A stretch of DNA of 64,000 bases, from positions 50,018,831 through 50,082,830 of the forward strand of contig CM061070.1 of NCBI GenBank assembly GCA_030762895.1. The letters are read 5' to 3'. The position numbers were made by a program, and so were the translations under genes. Source of the DNA: Sophora flavescens. Taxonomy: Eukaryota > Streptophyta > Magnoliopsida > Fabales > Fabaceae. Under the pieces are notes generated by a model. The model saw only the letters and a list, made by a program, of their open reading frames with translations. It did not search any database and had not been told where the DNA came from. Shown in pieces: positions 55,497 to 64,000 of the stretch (position 1 is the stretch's first letter; each line of letters begins with the position of its first letter).

Positions 55497-58420
55497 TGTG
55501 ACACCTCAAGATTCACCCTTATGTTTATATGTGTTAGTTCTGGCATGTATATGTTTAATATTTATATATATGTGTATATATTATTGCATATGATAATATG
55601 TATATTAATATATGATTATTTGCAATAATGAGTTTGTGTCTCTTAATGTTTGATTTTATATGTTAATATATGATATGTGATTTTATTAATAATAAGCGAT
55701 TAAGAATGATATGATAAGATATCGTGTGATTTAGTATTTAAACAGAGATAATGTTATTCTTAGATTTTATCCCCTCAACCAATCACATTTGAGTCCCTAT
55801 CAATATAGGATCATCCTCTTTTTTTTATATCTTAAGATCTTATCATAATCTCCTACGGATCCTATCTAGGAATAACTACCAAATTTGTCGCTAAACTTAC
55901 ATAGAACTTTTGACGAAATTAGAGACTGATTTAGCATTCAATCATTAGACAATAATTTGTAGATATTGCTGAGATTTCTAACGACACCAAGAACACCTCA
56001 ATCGGAAACTTGTAGCTCAAGTTATGATCAAAATAATGAACTGTATACAGTTTGGGCTAAAATAGGAACCCGTTATGACCCAAACCCATATATATACCAT
56101 TAGACTCGACCTAAACCTAGTTTACATGACCCTAACACTCAGAAAACTGCCTCCCTCCTTCTTTGAATCCTTATGGTTTTTCTCCCTAAAACTCTCTCTA
56201 GGGAACCCGTTCTTGCACCGGTCTTCAGTGCTTCTTAATAGGAGAACATCGCTACGAATAGGGGTTCGTTGTGTTTTCTGTTTGGGACTTTAGAAAAGGT
56301 AAAATTCATGCACCTTGTCCCTTTTGTTCTTTCTTTCAAGTTCTTGATCTCTTCCTTTTGATTTCTTGATCTTAGAGTTGAACCAAAGTGTCTCTTTGGC
56401 ATCCTTAAGGTCGTAGACAAGCGTTAGTGAGACGTGACCCTAGTGGATCTTCTTTATTATTTTGAAACACGAACCTCGTACCGGGTATGGGAGAAGAATA
56501 GTGTATACACTAGGCTAGGGAGTAGCGTAAGATGAGGGGTTCCCATAGCCCCGTTTATTGTCGTTATAATGTATTGATGCCATGATCTGCCTGGTTGTAT
56601 GTTTGAATTGTTTATATGTTTAATTGGATTAATTGGTATGCCTATTTGTTATAATTGTTTAGTTGTTCATGATGTGGTATGCCTATTGAATTGTCTTATG
56701 CCATGAGTTTTGGTTGAACTAGTATGAATACCCGTGATTATGAATGTTGCTTTTATGACATGGATTATGTTGATCACATTGACTGAATATGTTGTTGATA
56801 ATGATGTTACCATTATGTTGAATATGTTAATAAGACTCTAATTGACTTAATTAGGACTCTTAGTTAACATAGGAATTAAGGGATTAATTCACCAAGCTTC
56901 ATAAGACATGAACTGTGTTAGTGAGGGGTGAAGTTTCTTGCCGAATGTTTTAGTTAGGACCCTAGGATCTGATTTGAGAGAATTAGGGAGCCTAAACTCC
57001 AAGAACACGTTAAATTCTGCCCAGAACAGTATGGCCCTGCCCGGGAGCACGACCGTGTTGAATAGGGAGCATGATTGTGCTCCGAGTTAAATTCTGGAAA
57101 ACAGGCCGCGCATTGAGCACAGCCGTGCAGGACAGTGAGCACGACCGTGCTCCACTTACGTGGCAGCACGACCGTGCTAGGGGTTTAGTACGTCCGTGCT
57201 TCCCCCTACTGGTCAGAACTTAAGATTAATGAATTAAAGGGGTGTTTACCCCAATTATCCCCAGATGATGTAATAATACACTAATCAAATGATAACAAGT
57301 TAGATAACTTAATTAAAGATTAATTAAGATAACAAAGACTGATAAGCTGGTTAAGCCGGTACCCGATGGGTTACAGCACGTTGTCACGCTTTGGTGCTTT
57401 TTGGCCAAAGTGGTCTCGATGCTTTTTGGTCGAGATGTTGTGTTATGTTGGACCTTGGTTCTTCTTGGTCAAGGGGGTCTTGACCCTACGGTGTGGGTCT
57501 AAGGTGTTAATGTTGGTGTTGGTGATAAGTCTTGGGTGCTTTTAGGCCCAAGCAAAGGAGGTGGTTGCCTTGTGTGTTGTTGTACCATTTGCATAGAGCA
57601 TTGGAGTTGATGTTGAGGGGGATGTTCAATATAGGGGAGGTCATCCTAGTTATGATGATCTGGCCCAAGTCTCGGGTGGTTCACCCATGGTTTGGTGAAC
57701 CGTGCGCCCCCGAGGTGACGTATCCAGTTATGATACGTCGGCTATCCAAGGGGTTCCTCCATGGTTTGGGGAACTGCCGGTGTTGGTGCTTTTTTACCAA
57801 TACGGATATGTAACTCCGAAGTTGACTTCCTGAGTTAGTTGGATCCACGTGCATTGATGGAGTAGTGGAGTAAGGTTGTATTGCACTGCATAGCATATGT
57901 TGGATGATTAACATGTTGTTATGGTATTATATGATGATGTATAAATATTGTATGTTGTTATATTGCTATCCTATGCTATGATGTATGTTCATCTTATTCC
58001 CTATTCCCATGCCGTTGTGTTTACATGATTTCTTACTCCCTGTTTTCCTGTTTCTGTTGTTGCATGTATTTCCTTATGTAGAGGACAGTGAGCAGCCAGC
58101 GGAGGAGTGACTCTGAGGAGTCGCGACTCTAGTTAGAATGCTGAGTTATAGTTGTTAGTTTTGTTAGTTGTTTAGTTTGTTTCCGTGATGTATCTGGATT
58201 TTGGTTATACCAGCTCTGTATGTGACATCAGGTTGGGTTTTTCTTTATCTGTCTTGTTTATGTTTTACTGTTTAAAAACTATGTTATTTCAGCGTTGTTT
58301 TTGTTGAGATGTGAAACATTTTTAGCCAAGTTTTTATTTTTTAAAAATAAATGCATGTTTTATAATTACCTTTTTTAAGTAAATGTTTTATATTAACATG
58401 CAGGATAGAAGGGTGTCACA
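55497..58420 (+). mobile_element. Solo LTR A (2.9 kb)
   Basis: It begins TGTGACACCTC and ends GGGTGTCACA, with flanking cgaag (55492-55496) and caaag (58421-58425), a 5-bp duplication with one mismatch. Removing it rejoins the gypsy integrase frame exactly after one copy of the duplication, which confirms the ends. No gag or pol sequence is present, so it is a solo LTR, unusually long. A tatatata box near 56087 suggests plus orientation. Copy B at 39926 is the same family in inverse orientation. Confidence 0.87.
57045..57203. repeat. Paired GCACGACCGTGC palindromes in solo LTR A
   Basis: Six dyads (57045-57060, 57067-57083, 57115-57128, 57137-57153, 57164-57180 and 57187-57203) arranged as three pairs with gaps of about 6-8 bp. 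The most perfect is gagcacgaccgtgctcc. Confidence 0.87.
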
Positions 58421-58425
58421 CAAAG

Positions 58426-59230
58426 AAACGTATTCCATCACGTCCCTCTTCATTCCATGCCACCAGTATAACTTCTTGAGGTCTTGATACATCTTCGTGG
58501 CTCATGGATGCAAACTCAACTTACTCTTGTGAGCCTCCTCCAGAATCAACTTTCTAAGCTCAGCATCATCTGCCACACAAATCCTTTCACCGAACCTCAA
58601 AATTCCATCTGTTCCTTCCTTGAACTCTGACAATGCTCCTTGTTGCACTAGTTCTCTTTCTTCTTGTAGGTACTGATCGCTCCCTTGCTTTTCTCTTATT
58701 TGATCCATCAATCCATTGGACATCGTGATCCTTCCTAAATAAAGATTTCCTGGAAACATCTCAACCGACAAACTCAGATCCCGGAATTGTCCTAACAATT
58801 CCTGCTCTCTGACCATCATCACTAACGCATGTATTAAATTTCTTCTTAGAGCATCAACCACTATATTTTCCTTCCCAGGGTGATACCGTAGTTGGAAATC
58901 ATAATCCTTCAAGAATTCCAACCAACGCCTCTGTCGCATGTTCAACTCCTTTTGGTCGAACATATACTTCAAACTTTTGTGATCGCTGAAGACATTGAAT
59001 GTAGCTCCATACAAATAATGCCTCCAGATTTTCAATGCAAAGACCACTGCCGCTAACTCCAAGTCATTCGTAGGGTAATTCCTTTCATGAATCTTTAACT
59101 TCCTCGAAGCATACGTTACAACTTTCCGGTTTTGCATCAGCACACAGCCTAACCCTTGATGTGAAGCGTCACAATAAAACTCAAAAGGTTCCTTGGGATC
59201 AGGTAGTATCAACACAGGTGAAGTTGTCAA
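58426..59230 (-). pseudogene. Gypsy RNase H and integrase N-terminus
   Basis: Motifs in order on the minus strand: TTSPVLILPD, FYCDASHQGLGCVLMQ (catalytic Asp), VVTYASRKLKIHERNYPTND, ELAAVVFALKIWRHYLYG (Glu), VFSDHKSLKYMF (Asp), RRWLEFLKDYDF and YHPGKENIVVDALRR. After the linker a TGA at 58502-58504 falls where Gly is usual in the LHPGATKM motif. The frame then continues ATKMYQDLKKLYWWHGMK and EYVS up to solo LTR A. The family form is VADALSR; here it reads VVDALRR. Confidence 0.9.
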
Positions 59231-59302
59231 CCTTTTCTTCAGCTCTTAGAAACTTCCTTCACATGCTTCCGTCCAGGTAAACACTTGATCCTTCCGAGTT
59301 AA

Positions 59303-60445
59303 CTAGGTAAGGGGTCCTACTATCTTGGAAATTCCTTCAATGAATCTCCTGTAGTATCCAGCTAAACCCACAAAACTACGGATCTTTGTTGCCGTTGTTG
59401 GTCTTTCCCATTCCAAAATAGCTTCCACTTTCGACGGGTCCACTGCAATTCCTTCACGCGTTATGACATAACCCAAGAATTGAACTTGGTCCAACCAAAA
59501 TTCACACTTTTCTGGTTTTGTGTAAAGTTGCTTCTCTCTCAAGGTTTGAAGAACGATGCTGAGATGTTCAGCATGTTTTTCCTTGTTTGGGGAATAGATT
59601 AGAATGTCATCAATGAAGACAACGACAAACTGATCTAAGTAAGGACGAAATATCTTATTCATGTAATCCATGAATATTGTAGGAGCATTCGTCACTCCAA
59701 ATGGCATCACCAGATACTCATAATGCCCATAGCGTGTTCGAAATGCTGTCTTAGGAATATCCTCTGCCTTCATACGGATTTGATGTTAGCCTGACCGTAA
59801 TTCTATATTTGAGAAAACGGTTGCTCCACGTAACTGATCCATTAGATCATCTATCATTGGAAGCGAATACTTGTTTTTTATCGTTACCTTGTTCAACTAA
59901 AAGAAATCCACACATAATCGAGAGGTTCCATCCTTCTTTTTCACTAACAAGACCGGGGCTCCCCATGGTGACACACTGGGTCTAATGAATTTCTTTCTCA
60001 TCAGCTCCTCAAGTTGTTCCTTCAAGGTTTCTAGCTCCGATGGCGACATACGGGATGGTGTCGTAGAGATTGGCCTAGTGCCTGGAACCGGATCAATCGC
60101 GAACTCGATATCTCGAACAGGCGGTAGTCTAGGTACATCTTCAGGAAAAACTTCAGGAAACTTATTGACGACAGGGATGGACTCTAAGTCTAACTCGTTC
60201 TTAACGTCTAAGGAAAACAACAACATGTATCCTTGTGCTCCCTCTTTCAAAGAAGCCCTTACCTGACTAGCAGATAACAATCCTGAAATCTCATCCCTAA
60301 AAACTAAGGTTTTCTGAGCACAGTCTATTAAGATATGGTTGGAAGATAGCCAATCCATGCCTAAAATTACACCTAACTGAATTAAAGACAAACAGATCAG
60401 GTCTACAAGAAAATGTTTATCTTGGACAATGATAGAACAGTTCAA
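59303..60445 (-). pseudogene. Gypsy reverse transcriptase
   Basis: One frame with two or three stops. It opens with a protease C-terminal region (LGMDWLSSNHILIDC), then FPEVFPEDVPRLPP, the usual lead-in to RT, IDPVPGTRPIS, LEELMRKKFIRPSVSPWGAPVLLVKKKDG and a stop after SRLCVDFF near 59897. The first catalytic motif reads SNIELRSG then a stop, where the family has an Asp and a Tyr at those positions. The YRxxD-type second motif is FIDDILIYS (59670-59640 region) and is intact, as is FLGYVITREGI. The Glu substitution and stops indicate no activity. Confidence 0.9.
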
Positions 60446-60890
60446 ACATACAATTTACAATAACTGGCTCAGCAGTTGGGGTTGAATTAATCAGGTTATA
60501 TGGCAAGGAAAAAATAGGCAAACTTAGAAGTTTCACACGATCCATTGAAATGAAAGAATGTGTTGCACCCGAATTGAAAAGTACAGTTAAAAGATTACTA
60601 GCTATGTCACACGTACCCTGCATGAGATTGCCGAAGTTTGATGCCTCAGCTCCACTCATCGTATACACCCTTCCTTTTGCAGTCGGGTTGTTGGTTTTGG
60701 TGTGGTTGATAGCTGGCTCACGCTTTGGTGCTCTGCAGTCATTAGCTAAGTGACCCAAACGATCACAGTTGAAACACAATGCCCCCCTCATCGGGCAAGT
60801 GTCAGCCAGGTGGTTAGGATCTCCACACTTAAAATATTTCCTCCCTTGGCCTTGATTTTGGTTCCTCTGGCCGCCAGTCCCAGTCCCCAA
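60417..60890 (-). pseudogene. Gypsy zinc knuckles and protease
   Basis: Two knuckles lie near 60840-60740: YFKCGDPNHLADTC, in which the first Cys is Tyr, and CFNCDRLGHLANDC, intact. The protease motif reads LFNSGATHSFIS instead of LFDSGATHSFIS, so the catalytic Asp is Asn. The frame shifts before the region (relative to gag) and again at 60420-60445 into RT. Confidence 0.88.
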
Positions 60891-61458
60891 AGTACCGGAA
60901 CGATGTTGCTGTTGCCTTTGATTGTTGTTGGGTAATTGGTAGTATGGCTTCCTCTGGTTCTGCTTCCATTTCTGGTTCTACCCTTGAAATTGGCTTTTAG
61001 GACGAGAGGGTCCCCCAGCATTCCCTTGGTGTCTCGTCCCTTCCGCATTATCTCTACTTTTCTGCACTTTTCCACTAAGGCTTGGAAGTTCTTGATTTTC
61101 AGTGGTAGCACTGACTCCTTGATTTCGAAGCGCAGTCCGCCTTTGAACCTTTCACAATTCCATTCTTCGCTTGGGTTGTTCTGAAAGAAGCGGAAATATT
61201 TGGCAAGTGATTCGAATCTTGCCGCATATTCCCCCACAGTCAGGTCTTGCTGACGTAAACTCAGGAACTCTTGTTTCTTCTCAGTCCGAGCTCTCTGAGG
61301 AAAGTATTTATCCAGAAACTTGTTTCAAAATACTTCCTAGGTGATTGCTTGGTGCTCAGCCTCTAACAGTTGTCTGGTGCCTTTCCACCAGCACTCACCA
61401 ACCAGTTGGAAAATTGCATAGGGCGCCTTTGCTTCCTCAGGTGTATGAACTAGATCAA
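60788..61458 (-). pseudogene. Gypsy gag, N-terminally truncated
   Basis: The minus strand shows Retrotrans_gag features: APYAIFQLVGECWWKGTR (from about 61430), KFLDKYFPQRARTEKKQEF, VGEYAARFESLAKYF and ERFKGGLRFEIKESV. Stops interrupt it near 61340 and 61325. At about 61458 gag similarity ends abruptly and LTR sequence begins, so the gag start, leader and primer site are missing. Confidence 0.85.
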
Positions 61459-61500
61459 GGGTAAGTGATGAACACTCAGAATATGAAATGTAAACATCAT

Positions 61501-61581
<81 letters not shown>
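61501..61581. repeat. (ACAT)n(AT)n microsatellite in gypsy LTR
   Basis: About 34 AT units after a few acat units. The matching place in the other LTR (about 41970) has only a short tatatata, so the array expanded in this copy. Confidence 0.95.
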
Positions 61582-61583
<2 letters not shown>

Positions 61584-61809
61584 CTATCCTAGTGGGATTC
61601 AGATTTTAGTACAGAAATTAGGGCCTGATCAGGATGGCCATTAATAACAGTTACAGAACATAATGTTAACAGCTGTAAACTAAGTAAAGTAAAATAGGGG
61701 GAGGGTCCGGAACAACACATCAAAAAGGTGGCTCTAAGAAGCCAAATACAGTCGGACCAAGACAGACTAACCACAAAATATACACCCCTAAGCTGGCCAC
61801 TACTAATGA

Positions 61810-62331
61810 CTAAAAGGAAGACTCGCCATGAACACTCCCACAAGAAGAGACCCCAGGTGATGGGTCCACGACGTCTCCGCCCTCATCAGGAGAGTCGGAA
61901 TCATAAAAATCTGGATCGGCATCAATCACGTACTCCGGTACCTCATCAAGATCATCGTCGTGATCCAAGACGTGGTACACGGGCTCATCCTCCAGGTACT
62001 CCTCGGGGTCCTCCTCCGGGTCCTCCTCAATCGGTGAAGCCGGCTCGACTCCAGGTAATGGTACCCCTAGAGGCGGGTGCTCATGTAGCTGTCCATTCAT
62101 CTGTAGCACGTGTAAGTAGTACCAAGGTGGTGGGAGAGCAATCATCCTTGTCTCAACTATCTGAACTCTGCGACATGGTTCACCCTCGGTATTCTTCTCC
62201 AGCATGGTTATCGGTCCATGATAGGTAGTCGATGTAGATTTGGGGTGAATCTGCCACGCCTCCGCATTCCCCGCATCATCGAAGATCTCAGTCTTCGATT
62301 CCGACGGTACCAATGGGATGTTCGGATCCAT
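61810..62331 (-). CDS. Acidic 173-residue ORF inside the gypsy LTR
   Basis: An intact ORF in the element's own sense orientation, within the last kilobase of the LTR. It starts MDPNIPLVPSESK. Residues 30-80 are mixed (AEAWQIHPKS, PPPWYYLHVLQMNGQL). Residues about 95-155 are strongly acidic: EEDPEEDPEEYLEDEP, HDDDLDEVPEY and DSDSPDEGGD. The C-terminus is Ser/Gly-rich. No membrane segment or known domain is visible. A second, frameshifted copy lies in the 3' LTR (42107-42732), where the acidic segment is conserved. I do not recognise a function; it may be a leader ORF translated from the LTR transcript, or chance conservation between sister LTRs. Confidence 0.45.
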   Translation of the reverse strand: MDPNIPLVPSESKTEIFDDAGNAEAWQIHPKSTSTTYHGPITMLEKNTEGEPCRRVQIVETRMIALPPPWYYLHVLQMNGQLHEHPPLGVPLPGVEPASPIEEDPEEDPEEYLEDEPVYHVLDHDDDLDEVPEYVIDADPDFYDSDSPDEGGDVVDPSPGVSSCGSVHGESSF

Positions 62332-64000
62332 CTAAACTCATAGATATACAGCGATGCCGAAAAGCTAAGAGAAATAACAAGAAGATATGCAAGAGTGAGA
62401 TACCAATATATGGATAGTTTACAATAACCATATGCATGATACATGCATCACATCAACATATTAACATTTAGCAAATATTAATAGATAAAACAACAAGTAT
62501 CATATCAATGGGTGTCATACCCGTACAATCAGCTTTTATAAAGATTATGCATGACACTTCAATATTCCGGCTCTATAAACTTAATCTCATGAGATCCCTT
62601 CATCTTTCTAAGAGTTGATCAAACTCAAGCCCCCACTTGGGCATCACCATCGTGACTAAAGTCCCTGTTTGGACATCACCGCCGTGACTTATATGACAGC
62701 CCCTGCTTGGGCATCACCGAAGTGACTAAAAGTTCTTGCTTGGACTTCACCGAAGTGACTAATAGCCCCTGCTTGGGCACCTGAGGCACGTCTGCCTAAA
62801 TGCTTGAAGAAAAACATTCGTTCAAGATATTTTCTTTGTGTTTAATGTCATTTGTTGTCGAAGCTCAAAGCTAACGACCATTCACAATTTTAATCACTTG
62901 AAATTACTCAACATCAACACAGGACACGCAGTCCGAGTGCTCAATCACAACACCTAAGACCGATGCCTCGGTCAAGGTTTCTGGTCATAGAAAAAGACTT
63001 ACAATCTTACCCATGTTTTATTTCAACTTGAATAGGACTCTTAGTCCACAACAACGTATTTAGAACACTTGATCCATAATAACGAGATTAGGACTCTTAG
63101 CTCACAACATCATAATTAAGACTCTCGGTCCATAATACTTAATACGTATCAAAGATCAACGTGCACATTATAGATTCGATTTCATCTGTTCTTACTTTTC
63201 GTTCAGTGAAAATCAAATACCAAAATAAAACATCGGTAACCCATCCAAGTTACCAGAAAATTTTCGAAAGTATTTCTTTACAGGAAATATTTTCATTGGA
63301 AAATCATTTGTAAACTATTATAAGAAATCCATTTTCTCTTGACATCCTTTTCTTAAAATCATCTCTATTTAAGGTCAAATATTTTTCAAAGGTTTTTCCT
63401 TCCGTAAAAACACATATTTTCTAAATGATTTTCTCTTGTACAAAATCTTAGTTCGTAAGAAAATAATTTCCTTTAACTTGAAATTATTTAACCCAAGTTC
63501 CAAAGTTTTATCCTTCCGGAATAAATACAGGTAAGATCACTTACTTTCCAAAATACATACTTTACTAAAGAACATTTTAAAATGAACACCATTACTTTCA
63601 AAGTTCTCTTTGAAGCTTATTTAGGCTTTTAATCATATAATTGGTTGAGCACCGACTAACGTCAGGCTTTTCAGACATCAATCAATATCATCATAATCTC
63701 AATCAACAATATAACAGTTAATGGCAGTTTATAACATATATGATTCACAACACTTTAAATCAAGTAAGGATCACCTTCAAACAGTTATCGCAACAGTTCA
63801 AGTATACAAATCATTCAAACTTTATATAATAACAATATTCAAATAAATCGAGTAAACCACATACACACATGCACATAGCTATTGAATATCCCTCAGGCTG
63901 TCCCCTCTTACCTTTTGTGAAGGTAAAGGTACGTGACGCTTGAGGAAGTGTACTACGAATATCCTAGTCTACACCGCGACGAAAGTCTAGGTTTATGAAC

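Larger units (their letters stand above)
41809..64000 (-). mobile_element. Ty3/gypsy chromovirus-like element, minus strand, multiply interrupted
   Basis: Coding order on the minus strand is gag, protease, RT, RNase H, integrase with a chromodomain-like tail, the order of Tekay/Del-type chromoviruses. The 3' LTR is 41809-45937 (with a nested solo LTR); the 5' LTR starts at about 61459 and runs past the window end. Own LTR termini are TGTAACGCCCC and GGGTGTTACA on the minus strand. Nested insertions are 43740-45178, 46669-55045 and 55497-58420. The primer site and start of gag appear to be lost at a deletion junction near 61458. Stops, frameshifts and lost catalytic residues show it is inactive. 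Exact lineage needs a phylogeny. Confidence 0.88.
61459..64000 (-). repeat. Gypsy 5' LTR, truncated and running off the window
   Basis: 61459-63174 matches 41923-43578 of the 3' LTR in the same orientation, with an expanded AT microsatellite and a 12-bp duplication in the ORF. The last 114 bp of the LTR (41809-41922 equivalent) are absent. From 63175 to the window end the two LTRs do not match, so one LTR has a replacement or deletion. 63175-64000 has no other recognisable feature. Confidence 0.8.

Noticed and set aside
57532..57813. 93-codon ORF in solo LTR A
   Set aside because: No similarity recognised and not kept as an open frame in LTR B as far as can be seen.

Overview
This is plant nuclear DNA, almost certainly from a eudicot; the species cannot be named from the sequence. 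The window is AT-rich. It contains plant-type L1 and RTE LINEs, Ty1/copia elements with an initiator-Met-tRNA primer site, a chromodomain-type Ty3/gypsy element, a CACTA transposon and a hAT MITE. I found no intact host gene, tRNA, rRNA or CRISPR array. Nearly everything recognisable is a mobile element, and many are nested.

Layout. 1-3719: an RTE-clade LINE (minus strand, 18-bp target-site duplication, TSD) inserted in a GA-rich tract. 3720-5130: LTR remnants. 6209-7130: two host-gene fragments (OSB-like PDF motif, STRUBBELIG-like receptor exon) next to a CACTA-type end, i.e. a probable gene-capturing transposon. 7131-14640: AT-rich DNA with a 179-bp tandem duplication, a long foldback element and a 1.7-kb TIR element. 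14640-20511: an L1 LINE with an intact ORF1 and a broken ORF2 ending in RNase H. 21325-26948: a CACTA element carrying a decayed TNPA-like/DUF8039/Ulp1-protease gene, with a hAT MITE in one intron. 27300-27705: a deleted L1 copy.

28417-36899 is a copia element (minus strand, TSD CTGGG) split in its RT region by a second copia (29272-33284, plus strand, TSD GATAC) whose LTRs have the unusual termini TA...TA. 37479-38864 is a copia 5' LTR with primer site. From 39926 to the window end is one nest: an LTR (39926-41808) was entered by a chromovirus-like gypsy element (minus strand, 3' LTR 41809-45937, 5' LTR running off the end). The gypsy element was then hit by a solo LTR in its 3' LTR (43740-45178), a full copia in its integrase (46669-55045, TSD TGTTT) and another solo LTR in its integrase zinc-binding region (55497-58420).

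Most coding regions are pseudogenes with stops, frameshifts or lost catalytic residues. The points most worth a second look are the gene-capturing CACTA end, the TNPA-Ulp1 CACTA, the TA...TA LTRs, the acidic ORF inside the gypsy LTR, and the paired GC-rich palindromes that recur in two unrelated LTR families.
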